A stretch of DNA of 64,000 nucleotides from Microbacterium sufflavum (lineage in GTDB: Bacteria; Actinomycetota; Actinomycetes; Actinomycetales; Microbacteriaceae): positions 1,922,001 to 1,986,000 of the forward strand of contig NZ_JAHWXK010000001.1 in NCBI RefSeq assembly GCF_023091155.1. The letters run 5' to 3'. Of this stretch, positions 17,199 through 24,346 are shown in pieces. The notes beneath the pieces are model-generated. The model saw only the letters and a program-made list of their open reading frames with translations. It searched no databases and was not told where the DNA came from. The position numbers and the translations under genes were made by a program. Numbering within the stretch: position 1 is the stretch's first letter; every line of letters starts with the position of its first letter.

Positions 17199-18008
17199 TC
17201 AGGGGGAGGTCTGCGCCGCGCCCGCGGCGGGGAGCAGCGCTCGCACCTCCTCGCTCGCATCGGAGAGGACCACGATGTCGACGCGGCGGTTCTCGGCCAG
17301 CTGCTCCGGGGTGCTGCCGGCGACCACGGGACGGGTGTCGCCGAAGCCCACCGACTTCAGGTGCGCGGGCGGCAGGCCGGCCGACTCCACCAGGTAGCGC
17401 AGCACCTGGGTCGAGCGCCCGGCCGACAGCTCCCAGTTCGTCGGGAACGGCGCGACGGAGCCCCGGGCGTCCGCGTGGCCCTCGACCGAGATCTCGTTGG
17501 GCGTCGTGACCAGCACCGATCCCAGCGCGTCGAGCACCTGCGTGGCGGCGGGGCTCAGCGCGGTGCTGTTGGTGGTGAAGAACGTCTCGGCGCTCACCAG
17601 GCCGATCGTGAGGCCGCGCTCGTCGATCGTGAAGGTCACGTCGGCTTCGAGGCCGCGCTCGGCGAGCACCTGCCGCAGCCGGTCGCGCAGCGCCGACAGC
17701 TCGTCGAACTCCTGCTGTGCCGCCGCGGCCTCGGTGTCGGCGAAGTCCTGGCCCTTCTCGTCCACCAGCTCGGGCGGCACCACGACACCGGTGACCGCGT
17801 CGATGTCCTCGGAGGGCTCCTGCCCGAAGCCGGTGGCGAGCGACGCGCTCAGCGCCTCGAACTTCTCCTGGTCGACGGTCGACATCGCGAACAGCACGAT
17901 GAACATGCACATCAGCACCGTGACCATGTCGAGGTACGACGCCATCCAGCGCTCGTCCGGTCCGCTGTGCTCGGACTCGGTCACGCGGCGGCGTGCGCGC
18001 ACGCTCAT
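17199..18008 (-). CDS. motB: Flagellar stator protein MotB
   Basis: Peptidoglycan-anchored half of the proton-driven stator. The 269-residue protein has one transmembrane helix (about 22-43) with the proton-carrying Asp27 in WMASYLDMVTVLMC, a linker with a coiled-coil feel (FDELSALRDRLRQVLAERG), and a C-terminal OmpA-like domain with ISVEGHADARG, SAGRSTQVLRYL, SVGFGDTRPV and NRRVDIVV. The ATG at 18008 overlaps the motA stop by four bases. The conserved Asp in the helix favours proton rather than sodium coupling, but this is not certain. Confidence 0.94.
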   Translation of the reverse strand: MSVRARRRVTESEHSGPDERWMASYLDMVTVLMCMFIVLFAMSTVDQEKFEALSASLATGFGQEPSEDIDAVTGVVVPPELVDEKGQDFADTEAAAAQQEFDELSALRDRLRQVLAERGLEADVTFTIDERGLTIGLVSAETFFTTNSTALSPAATQVLDALGSVLVTTPNEISVEGHADARGSVAPFPTNWELSAGRSTQVLRYLVESAGLPPAHLKSVGFGDTRPVVAGSTPEQLAENRRVDIVVLSDASEEVRALLPAAGAAQTSP

Positions 18009-18817
18009 GAGAACAGGTCCTCGGCGTCCTCCGCGGGTGCGGGCTGCTCGGTGCGGCGCGAGCGTCCGCCGGACCGGTCGGACACCAGCGCACCCAGGCG
18101 CTCCCGCACCAGCTGCGGTGCGGCGCCCGCCTGGATCGCGAGCATGCCCTCCATCAGCACGGTCATGCGCTCCAGCTCCAGCTCGCCCAGGCGCTGCAGG
18201 CGTCCGCCGATCGGGAGCCAGATGAAGTTGGCCGACAGCAGGCCCCACAGCGTCGCGACGAACGCGGCCGCGATCATCGGGCCGAGCGTGTCGGGCTTGT
18301 CGAGCTTCTCCAGCACGTGCGTCAGCGACACGACCGTGCCGATGATGCCGACCGTGGGGGCGAAGCCGCCCAGCGTCATGTAGAAGCGCGAGGCCGTGCG
18401 GTTGCGGGCGGCGGTCGAGGTCAGCTCGTCCTCCAGCAGCACCCGAAGGTCTTCCGCGTCCGTGCCGTCGGCGATGCTCTGCAGTGCCTGCCGGAGGAAC
18501 GGGTCCTTCTCCTCGTCGAGGCCCTGCTCGAGGGCGAGCAGCCCCTCCGACCTGGCCTTCTCGGCGTAGCCGACGACCGTGTCGATCATGCTCTGCGCGG
18601 TGCGGCGCTCGCCGCGGAACGCTCGGGGGAGCGACTTCACGGCGTGCAGGGCGTCGCGCAGCGTGCCGCTGGCGAGACCCACGGCGATGGTCGCGCCGAA
18701 CACGAGCACCATCGGGGCGGGCAGGAGCAGCGAGCCGATGGTCGCACCCTCGAGGTTGATCATGGCGATCAGGGCCCCGAACGCGAGGACCAGACCGAGG
18801 ATGAGCGACGGATCCAT
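18005..18817 (-). CDS. motA: Flagellar stator protein MotA
   Basis: Membrane half of the stator, which transmits torque to FliG. The 270-residue protein has four transmembrane helices (roughly 4-22, 32-52, 150-170, 182-205) and a cytoplasmic loop with KARSEGLLALEQGLDEEKD, containing the conserved charged residues that face FliG. The third-helix motif PTVGIIGTVVSL is clear. It follows flbD with a one-base overlap (TGATG) and overlaps motB by four bases. Confidence 0.95.
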   Translation of the reverse strand: MDPSLILGLVLAFGALIAMINLEGATIGSLLLPAPMVLVFGATIAVGLASGTLRDALHAVKSLPRAFRGERRTAQSMIDTVVGYAEKARSEGLLALEQGLDEEKDPFLRQALQSIADGTDAEDLRVLLEDELTSTAARNRTASRFYMTLGGFAPTVGIIGTVVSLTHVLEKLDKPDTLGPMIAAAFVATLWGLLSANFIWLPIGGRLQRLGELELERMTVLMEGMLAIQAGAAPQLVRERLGALVSDRSGGRSRRTEQPAPAEDAEDLFS

Positions 18818-19083
18818 CAGGCCTCCGTCCCGGCGGCGGCCGTGTCGACGGTGTCCGTGTCGACGGTGTCCGTGGCGACGAGGGCGGCGGCGGTGGCGAG
18901 CACTCCCGCGCGGAAGCGGGTGATGCGGGCGATCACGTCGTCCATCGTCTCCGTGACGACGAAGGTCGCGCCGTCGACCATGATCAGTGTCGTGTCGGGC
19001 GTGGCCTGCACACGTTCGATCAGGTCGGGGTTCACCGCGAACCGGGTGCGGTTCAGGCGCGTGAGGACGATCATGGGCTCCAT
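18817..19083 (-). CDS. FlbD/SwrD family flagellar protein
   Basis: An 88-residue protein of the FlbD (SwrD) family, which in Bacillus increases motor torque and is always near motAB. The first 60 residues (MIVLTRLNRTRFAVNPDLIERVQATPDTTLIMVDG, interrupted here for length) match the family: start, 'NPDLIE' and 'ATPDTT' are diagnostic. The C-terminal 25 residues are a Thr/Val/Ala/Asp repeat of no obvious function. Start: ATG at 19083 (MEPMIVL) or 19074. It is first in the flbD-motA-motB operon behind a sigma-28-like promoter. Confidence 0.85.
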   Translation of the reverse strand: MEPMIVLTRLNRTRFAVNPDLIERVQATPDTTLIMVDGATFVVTETMDDVIARITRFRAGVLATAAALVATDTVDTDTVDTAAAGTEA

Positions 19084-19147
19084 CCTGGAAGGCTCGCTCC
19101 GTCCGGAGACGGAGAACAGACGGCCCGTCCTGGGCTGTCGGGAGGGA

Positions 19148-19174
19148 CTGTCGGCCGTGCGGCGCGACGCGTTA
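19148..19174 (-). promoter_or_regulatory. Sigma-28-like promoter of flbD-motAB
   Basis: Minus strand TAACGCGT (19167-19174), 11 bases, GCCGACAG (19148-19155), about 65 bases upstream of flbD. A second TGTCGGGA-type half site nearby has no matching -35. Confidence 0.7.
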
Positions 19175-19345
19175 GGGCGCGGGGTGCGCGACGCGCCGAC
19201 GATGCCCCGACCTGGCGCGTGCGCCGTGTCGCAGGCGGCCGGGCGCGTCGACCGGGGTCAGCATGGACGGGACCGGACCCGACCGAGAGCGCATCGACGT
19301 GCGCGCGGCGCCGGAGGCGGACCGGAAGAGAAGGAGACGCACCCC

Positions 19346-20704
19346 GTGAAGCAGCGAACCCCGCAGACGGCGGCCGAGACGGCGGCAGAGGACTGCGGGT
19401 GCGCCCCGACCCCCGCCGAGCGCGAGTCGCTGTGGCGGGTGAACGTCAGCCGCCGCGGCGCCTTCGGGCTCGGGGCGCTCGGCGTGGTCGCGCTCGCCGC
19501 GTTCGGCGTGGGCACCGGGGTGTCGGCCGCGTACGCCGCGACCTATCCGAGCTGGGACGACGTGCAGCGGGCAAAGAACAACGAGGCAGCCAAAGCGGCC
19601 GAGGTCTCGCGCATCGCGGGGCTGATCCAGTCGCTCACCCGCAAGGTCGCGGAGACGCAGGCGGCGGCGCAGGTCGCGTCGGACGAGTTCTACGCCGCCC
19701 AGCAGGCCTACTTCGCGGCGATCACCGAGGCGGACAACCTCCAGGCGGAGGCCGATGAGCAGTCCGCGCTCGCCGAGTCGTCCGCGAAGAAGGCCGGACA
19801 GATCGCGGCGCAGCTGTACCGCAGCGGCGGAGACGACACCTCGCTGCAGCTGTTCTTCGCCGGCTCCGGTGCGAGCGCCGACCAGCTGCTGTCGCGGCTC
19901 GGCACGATGGACAAGTTCCTGCAGTACAACCAGTCGGTGTACGACAACGCCGTCGCGGCGCGCAACGCCGCCCAGTCGCTGAGCGACCAGGCCGCGGTCG
20001 CCCGCGATGAGCGCGACCGGCTGCAGCAGGTCGCCGAGCAGAAGATGGAGGCGGCACAGCAGGCCGCGGAGGCCGCGCAGGCCGCGCTCGACGAGCAGTC
20101 GGCGAACCTGGCGACCATGCAGGCGCAGCTCGCGGCCCTCAAGGACACCACGGCCACCACGGTCGCGCAGTACCAGGCGGGTGTCGCGGCGCGCGAGGCC
20201 GAGGAGAAGGCCCGACGCGAACGTGAGGCCGCCGCGGCGGCCGCGGCGGGCGGCGGCAACGGCGGCGGGGGAGGCTCGGCCGGTTCGGGCGGCTGGGTGC
20301 GGCCGCACGGCGGGGCCCGCAGCTCCAGCTACGGACCCCGTACGTCGATCTGCGGCCCTCGGGGCTGCTCGTCGAGCTTCCACTACGGCGCCGACCTGGC
20401 GAACGGCTGCGGTGCCGCGATCTACGCCGCGAACTCCGGCACCGTGGACTACGCCGGATCGAACGGCAACTACGGCAACTACGTGCGCATCCAGCACGGC
20501 GGCGGCGTGAGCACGGGCTACGCGCACATCAAGAACGGCGGCATCATCGTGCGCCGCGGCCAGTGGGTCAACGCGGGACAGGTCATCGCGTACGCCGGAG
20601 ACACCGGCCGCTCGTTCGGCTGCCACCTGCACTTCGAGGTGTACATCAACGGTGGGTACACGAACCCCGTCCGCTTCATGGAGGACCGCGGCGTCTACGT
20701 CTGA
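19346..20704 (+). CDS. Secreted M23 peptidase with coiled coil
   Basis: A 452-residue exported endopeptidase for peptidoglycan cross-bridges. Residues 30-65 are a signal peptide with twin Arg (NVSRRGAFGLGALG), Tat-like in style, ending SAAYAA. Residues 75-310 are two long coiled-coil stretches rich in Ala, Gln and Glu; a Gly-rich linker follows. The M23 domain (about 335-440) has HxxxD (His346, Asp350) and HLH (His427, His429), so the zinc site is complete. The GTG at 19346 has AAGGAGA upstream. The layout resembles EnvC/RipA-like cell-wall hydrolases. Lying between flbD and the hook genes, it may open the wall for the flagellar rod, since no FlgJ is present; this is inference. Confidence 0.85.
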   Translation: MKQRTPQTAAETAAEDCGCAPTPAERESLWRVNVSRRGAFGLGALGVVALAAFGVGTGVSAAYAATYPSWDDVQRAKNNEAAKAAEVSRIAGLIQSLTRKVAETQAAAQVASDEFYAAQQAYFAAITEADNLQAEADEQSALAESSAKKAGQIAAQLYRSGGDDTSLQLFFAGSGASADQLLSRLGTMDKFLQYNQSVYDNAVAARNAAQSLSDQAAVARDERDRLQQVAEQKMEAAQQAAEAAQAALDEQSANLATMQAQLAALKDTTATTVAQYQAGVAAREAEEKARREREAAAAAAAGGGNGGGGGSAGSGGWVRPHGGARSSSYGPRTSICGPRGCSSSFHYGADLANGCGAAIYAANSGTVDYAGSNGNYGNYVRIQHGGGVSTGYAHIKNGGIIVRRGQWVNAGQVIAYAGDTGRSFGCHLHFEVYINGGYTNPVRFMEDRGVYV

Positions 20705-20733
20705 CCCCGCGGAGGCGCGGCGATCCACCCGGT

Positions 20734-20757
20734 GGCGGGCCCTCTGCGCAGCCCGCC
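20734..20757 (+). terminator. Terminator after M23 peptidase
   Basis: GGCGGGC (20734-20740) / GCCCGCC (20751-20757) with a 10-base loop, 30 bases after the stop. Confidence 0.45.
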
Positions 20758-20790
20758 TGCCACTCGGATACGAAGGCGGAGCAGCGGCCG

Positions 20791-20868
20791 CGCTACTGAG
20801 GTTTATGGGTGCTAAAGCTCAGTAACGATCGCGTTACTGAGCTTTATGGATGCTAAACCTCAGTAACG
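20791..20868. repeat. Nested palindrome, two 37-base copies
   Basis: Two related 37-base units, 20791-20827 and 20832-20868, each of form CGYTACTGAG-STTTATGG-RTGCTAAA-SCTCAGTAACG. The inner arms TAAAGCTCAGTAACG (20813-20827) and CGTTACTGAGCTTTA (20832-20846) pair perfectly over 15 bases with a 4-base loop. The outer arms TACTGAGGTTTA (20794-20805) and TAAACCTCAGTA (20854-20865) also pair perfectly. Each unit can also fold alone with one mismatch. It lies between two convergent genes, so it may be a bidirectional terminator, but it lacks T-runs and is much richer in A+T than its surroundings. Confidence 0.8.
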
Positions 20869-20876
20869 CCCCCGCG

Positions 20877-22181
20877 TCAGCCCACGCTGACCGGGCGCGA
20901 GCCGAGCTGGAGCACGGTCGGCGCGCCGCAGCAGCCGCCTCCGGCTTCGGCGTCGAACCCGCCCGCACCGCCGCACACCCCGGTGGCGGGGAGCACGAGC
21001 TCATCGCGCGCGGCGGCCTCGTGGTCGCCCGCGAGGTGCGCGACCACGCTCCGGACCTGTTCGAAGCCGGTCAGTGCGAGGAACGTCGGCGCCCGGCCGT
21101 ACGACTTGGCACCGACGACGAACAGGTCCTGTTCGGGCTGGGCGAGCTGTCGCGCACCGGCGGCGGGCACGGAGCCGCACGAGTGGATGTTGGGGTCGAT
21201 GTCGGCGGCGATGCCGGCGACGGCGTCGAGGGTGGGGTCGAGGGCGATGCGCACCTCGCGCAGGAAGCTCGTGTCGGGCCGGAACCCGGTGAGCGCGAAC
21301 ACCTGGGCGACTCCGGCGATCTCGCGGCCGTCCTCCGCGTGCACCGAGAGCGTGTCGCCGCGGGAGGCGAGCGCGGCGACGCGGAACCCGGTGACGAGCT
21401 CGACCGTCCCGGCGTCGACCACCTCGCGCGCGCGGCGGCCGAGGGCGGCGCGCTCGGCGAGGTCGTCGGCGTCACCTCCGCCGAAGGTGTGCCCTGTGCT
21501 GCCGCGCCGCAGGAGCCAGGTGACGCGGGTGCCCGGCTCGCGGCGGGCCAGGTCGGCGAGGCGGAGCGCGGTGTGCGTCGCGGAGTGCCCGGCCCCCACG
21601 ACCACGACGTGCCGCCCGGCGAACGCGGACACGTCGTCGGGGATCCGGTACGAGACCCGGTCGGCGGCTGCGGTCTCGCCCAGGGCGGGGAAGCCGTCGG
21701 CGCCCGCGGGGTTGGGAAGGCCCCAGGTGCCGCTCGCGTCGATGACCGCTCGGGCGACGATGCGGCCCTCCACGCCCTGGCGGTCTCGCGTGTGGACGAA
21801 GAACGGCTGCGCCGCCCGGCCGCTGTCCACGACCCGGTCTCGTCCCTGTCGGGCGATCCCGGTGACGGTGGTCGCATAGCGCACCCGCTCGCCCAGGCTC
21901 GCGGCGAGGGGTGCGAGGTAGCCCTCGACCCATTCGGCGCCGGTGGGGTACCCGCGGCTCGGCGCGACCCAGCCGGTGGGTTCGAGCAGGCGGCGCGCCG
22001 CCGCGTCGGTCAGCTCGGGCCACGCGGAGAACAGGCGCACGTGCCCCCATTCCGCCACGGCGGCCCCGGCGGCGTCGCCGCGTTCCACGACGATCGCGTC
22101 GAGACCGCGCTCGGTCAGGTGGGCGGCGGCGGCGAGGCCCTGCGGGCCGGCTCCGATGACGACGACGGGTAGTGCGGACAT
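20877..22181 (-). CDS. FAD-dependent oxidoreductase, ArsR-linked
   Basis: A 434-residue two-dinucleotide-domain flavoprotein monooxygenase-like enzyme. The FAD loop VVVIGAGPQGLAA is at residues 6-18, and a second Rossmann loop VVVVGAGHSATHTALRLA is near residue 192, presumably for NAD(P)H. The C-terminus has an unusual Cys/Gly-rich segment (VCGGAGG...GGGCCGAP) that could bind a metal or metalloid. It resembles the putative flavin monooxygenase ArsO of arsenic operons, but no arsenite pump or reductase is nearby, so the substrate is unknown. GAGGAG lies five bases before the ATG. It is divergent from an ArsR-type repressor with shared operators. Confidence 0.75.
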   Translation of the reverse strand: MSALPVVVIGAGPQGLAAAAHLTERGLDAIVVERGDAAGAAVAEWGHVRLFSAWPELTDAAARRLLEPTGWVAPSRGYPTGAEWVEGYLAPLAASLGERVRYATTVTGIARQGRDRVVDSGRAAQPFFVHTRDRQGVEGRIVARAVIDASGTWGLPNPAGADGFPALGETAAADRVSYRIPDDVSAFAGRHVVVVGAGHSATHTALRLADLARREPGTRVTWLLRRGSTGHTFGGGDADDLAERAALGRRAREVVDAGTVELVTGFRVAALASRGDTLSVHAEDGREIAGVAQVFALTGFRPDTSFLREVRIALDPTLDAVAGIAADIDPNIHSCGSVPAAGARQLAQPEQDLFVVGAKSYGRAPTFLALTGFEQVRSVVAHLAGDHEAAARDELVLPATGVCGGAGGFDAEAGGGCCGAPTVLQLGSRPVSVG

Positions 22182-22183
22182 CC

Positions 22184-22250
22184 GATGCTCCTCGTATCGA
22201 TGAATATCAATACGAGGAGCATCACGGATCTATCGAAGAATGTCAATACG
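22184..22250. promoter_or_regulatory. Operator region for ArsR-type repressor
   Basis: A 20-base direct repeat, TATCGATGAATATCAATACG (22195-22214) and TATCGAAGAATGTCAATACG (22231-22250), 18 of 20 identical and 36 bases apart. It overlaps a perfect 14-base inverted repeat GATGCTCCTCGTAT (22184-22197) / ATACGAGGAGCATC (22210-22223). The right arm contains sequence complementary to the flavoprotein's ribosome binding site. The repeats resemble ArsR-family operators (ATnnATCAA type). Confidence 0.65.
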
Positions 22251-22265
22251 TGAGAGACTGGACTG

Positions 22266-22607
22266 GTGAGTCTCCCCACCGTGATCGACCAGACCGCGTG
22301 CTGCGTGCCGCGGGTGACCTCCGCCCTCACGCCGCACGACGCCGAGCGGGCGGCGCGCGTGTTCAAGGCGATGGGCGATCCGACCCGGGTCCTGCTGCTG
22401 TCGCTCATCTCGGGCAGCCCGGAGGGGGAGGCGTGCATCTGCGACCTCACCCAGCCCGTCGGGCTGTCGCAGGCGACCGTGTCGCACCACATGAAGCTGC
22501 TCGCCGAGGCGGGACTGGTCACGCGTGAGCAGCGCGGGCGGTGGGCGTACTTCGCGGTGAACGACGAGGTGCTCCGCGCCGCCGCCGACGCGCTGCGCCC
22601 GGCCTGA
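22266..22607 (+). CDS. ArsR-family metalloid-sensing repressor
   Basis: A 113-residue winged-helix repressor. The DNA-binding helix reads LSQATVSHHMKLLAEAGLV (residues 68-86). Thiol residues Cys12-Cys13 near the N-terminus and Cys57 and Cys59 in EACICDL, on the helix that in E. coli ArsR holds ELCVCDL, suggest an As(III)/Sb(III)-type inducer site. The GTG at 22266 gives a normal length; no good Shine-Dalgarno is seen. It is divergent from the flavoprotein gene, with two operator-like repeats between. The pair interrupts the flagellar locus between the M23 peptidase and flgE. Confidence 0.85.
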   Translation: MSLPTVIDQTACCVPRVTSALTPHDAERAARVFKAMGDPTRVLLLSLISGSPEGEACICDLTQPVGLSQATVSHHMKLLAEAGLVTREQRGRWAYFAVNDEVLRAAADALRPA

Positions 22608-22637
22608 CGCTCCGCCCGCTCCACCAAGCCGTACGAG

Positions 22638-22673
22638 ACGGGAGGGTCCCCGACGCGCGGTGGACCCTCCCGT
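22638..22673. terminator. Bidirectional terminator between arsR and flgE
   Basis: Perfect 12-base stem ACGGGAGGGTCC (22638-22649) / GGACCCTCCCGT (22662-22673) with a 12-base loop, between the stops of the convergent arsR-like gene and flgE. Confidence 0.7.
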
Positions 22674-22687
22674 GCGACCCCGCGGGA

Positions 22688-23848
22688 TCAGCGCTTGAGG
22701 TTGGTCAGCTCCTGCAGCACCTCGTCGCTCGTGGTGATGATGCGTGCGTTCGCCTGGAAGCCGCGCTGGGCCACGATGAGGTTCGTGAACTCCTGCGACA
22801 GGTCGACGTTCGACATCTCCAGCGCGCCGCTGATGATGCCGCCCAGGCCCGCGGTCCCGGCCTGACCGAGCTCGGGCTGACCCGAGTTGCCGCTCGGACG
22901 GAACTGCGAGGAGCCGACCTTCTCGAGTCCGCCGGGGTTGACGAAGCCGGCGAGCGCGATGCGGGCGAGCACCTGGGTGTCGCCGTTGCTGAACGTGCCG
23001 ACCAGGCTGCCGTCGTTGGTCAGCGCGTAGGAGGCGAGCGTGCCGGCCGGCTTGCCGTTCTGCTCCTTGAGGGCGAGATCGCTCACGTCGGCGAAGCCGG
23101 TCACGGCGGACAGGTCGACCGTGATGCCGCCCGACACGATGCTGCCCGCGCCGTTCTGCTTCCCGTCGGTGAAGGTGAGCGAGGTCGTGGCACCGGCACC
23201 GTCGGCCACGTCCCACCCGGTCGCGGTGCGGGTGAACGTGAGGCGCAGCGTGGTGGCGGCGCCGTCGGCGTCGTAGGTCTTGATGTCGCGGACGAGGGTC
23301 TCACCCACGGCGGCACCCGAGGGCAGGTTCCCGGTGGCGCGGGCGGTCGTGGTGGCCGCGGCGGGGCTCAGCGCCCCGACCGGGAGGGTGATGTCGCCGA
23401 TGCCCTGGCCGGGAACGATCGCGCCGTTCTGCGCCGTCCAGCCCTGCACGAGCGCGCCGCCCGCGCCGACCAGGCGACCGGTCGCGTCGAACGTGAAGCC
23501 GCCGTTGCGGGTGTACAGGGTCTCGCCGCCCGACCGCACCACGAAGAAGCCGTCGCCCGAGATCATCAGGTCGGTGGGCACACCGGTCGGCTGCGGGGCA
23601 CCGCCGGCGAAGTTGGTGCTGATGCCGGCGACCTGCACGCCGAGGCCCACCTGGGCGGGGTTCTGACCGCCCTGGGCCTGCTGCGGCAGCATCGAGTTGC
23701 GCAGCAGCTGCGACAGCGAGTCCTGGAACTGCACGGACGACGCCTTGAAGCCGGTCGTGTTGACGTTGGCGATGTTGTTGCCCGTCACGTCGAGCATGGT
23801 CTGGTGCGAGCGGAGGCCGGAGATTCCGGAGAAGAGCGAGCGGAGCAT
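22688..23848 (-). CDS. flgE: Flagellar hook protein FlgE
   Basis: Subunit of the hook. The 386-residue protein has the rod/hook/HAP N-terminal motif (SGISGLRSHQTMLDVTGNNIANVNTTGFK) and the matching C-terminus (MSNVDLSQEFTNLIVAQRGFQANARIITTSDEVLQELTNLKR); neither is quoted in full length for function. The central D1/D2 part is near 290 residues, the right size for FlgE rather than the 260-residue rod protein FlgG. It is the last gene of the flgB-to-flgE run. A 25-base gap after flgD contains a GAAAGG-type ribosome binding site. Confidence 0.92.
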   Translation of the reverse strand: MLRSLFSGISGLRSHQTMLDVTGNNIANVNTTGFKASSVQFQDSLSQLLRNSMLPQQAQGGQNPAQVGLGVQVAGISTNFAGGAPQPTGVPTDLMISGDGFFVVRSGGETLYTRNGGFTFDATGRLVGAGGALVQGWTAQNGAIVPGQGIGDITLPVGALSPAAATTTARATGNLPSGAAVGETLVRDIKTYDADGAATTLRLTFTRTATGWDVADGAGATTSLTFTDGKQNGAGSIVSGGITVDLSAVTGFADVSDLALKEQNGKPAGTLASYALTNDGSLVGTFSNGDTQVLARIALAGFVNPGGLEKVGSSQFRPSGNSGQPELGQAGTAGLGGIISGALEMSNVDLSQEFTNLIVAQRGFQANARIITTSDEVLQELTNLKR

Positions 23849-23873
23849 GGTGATGCCTTTCTGGGGAGAGGGG

Positions 23874-24332
23874 TCAGGCAGCGGAGCCGGGAGCGAGGGA
23901 GACGCCGGAGACGGCGTCGAGGGGGATGGAGACGTCGCCGATCATGACGAGCGGCACCGCCCCCTTGTAGGACACCGCGGTGACGATGCCCTTCTTGGTG
24001 GTGCCGTCGGCGTCGACGTACTGCGCCTCGCGCCCGATCAGCGCGGCGGCGGTCTGGCGCATGCTGAGCGCGAAGTTCTCGGTGGTGGTCGTCGACAGCG
24101 CGGTGAGCTGCTCCATCGAGGCCAGCTGCGTGGTCTGCGAGATCATCTCGTTGGTGTTCATGGGCGAGCTGGGGTCCTGATTGGTCAGCTGTGTCACGAG
24201 CAGCTTCAGGAACACCTCGGAGTCGAGGGTCTTCTTGCGCTCGGATGCGGGGGTGGTGCTGCCCGTCTGCACGCCGGACGCGGGCGTGCTGCCCGGGGGG
24301 ATCGTGCCGGGGATGGAGTCGACCGTGGTCAT
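23874..24332 (-). CDS. flgD: Hook-capping protein FlgD
   Basis: Scaffold needed to assemble hook subunits. The 152-residue protein has the conserved N-terminal region SEVFLKLLVTQLTNQDPSSPM then NEMISQTTQLASMEQL (interrupted at DPSSP-M-NT), followed by a short C-terminal domain (LIGREAQYVDADGTTKKGIVTAV). It is shorter than E. coli FlgD (231), as in many Gram-positives that lack the full FlgD C-terminal domain. It lies 14 bases after fliK. Confidence 0.92.
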   Translation of the reverse strand: MTTVDSIPGTIPPGSTPASGVQTGSTTPASERKKTLDSEVFLKLLVTQLTNQDPSSPMNTNEMISQTTQLASMEQLTALSTTTTENFALSMRQTAAALIGREAQYVDADGTTKKGIVTAVSYKGAVPLVMIGDVSIPLDAVSGVSLAPGSAA

Positions 24333-24346
24333 GGGGTCCTCTCTGA

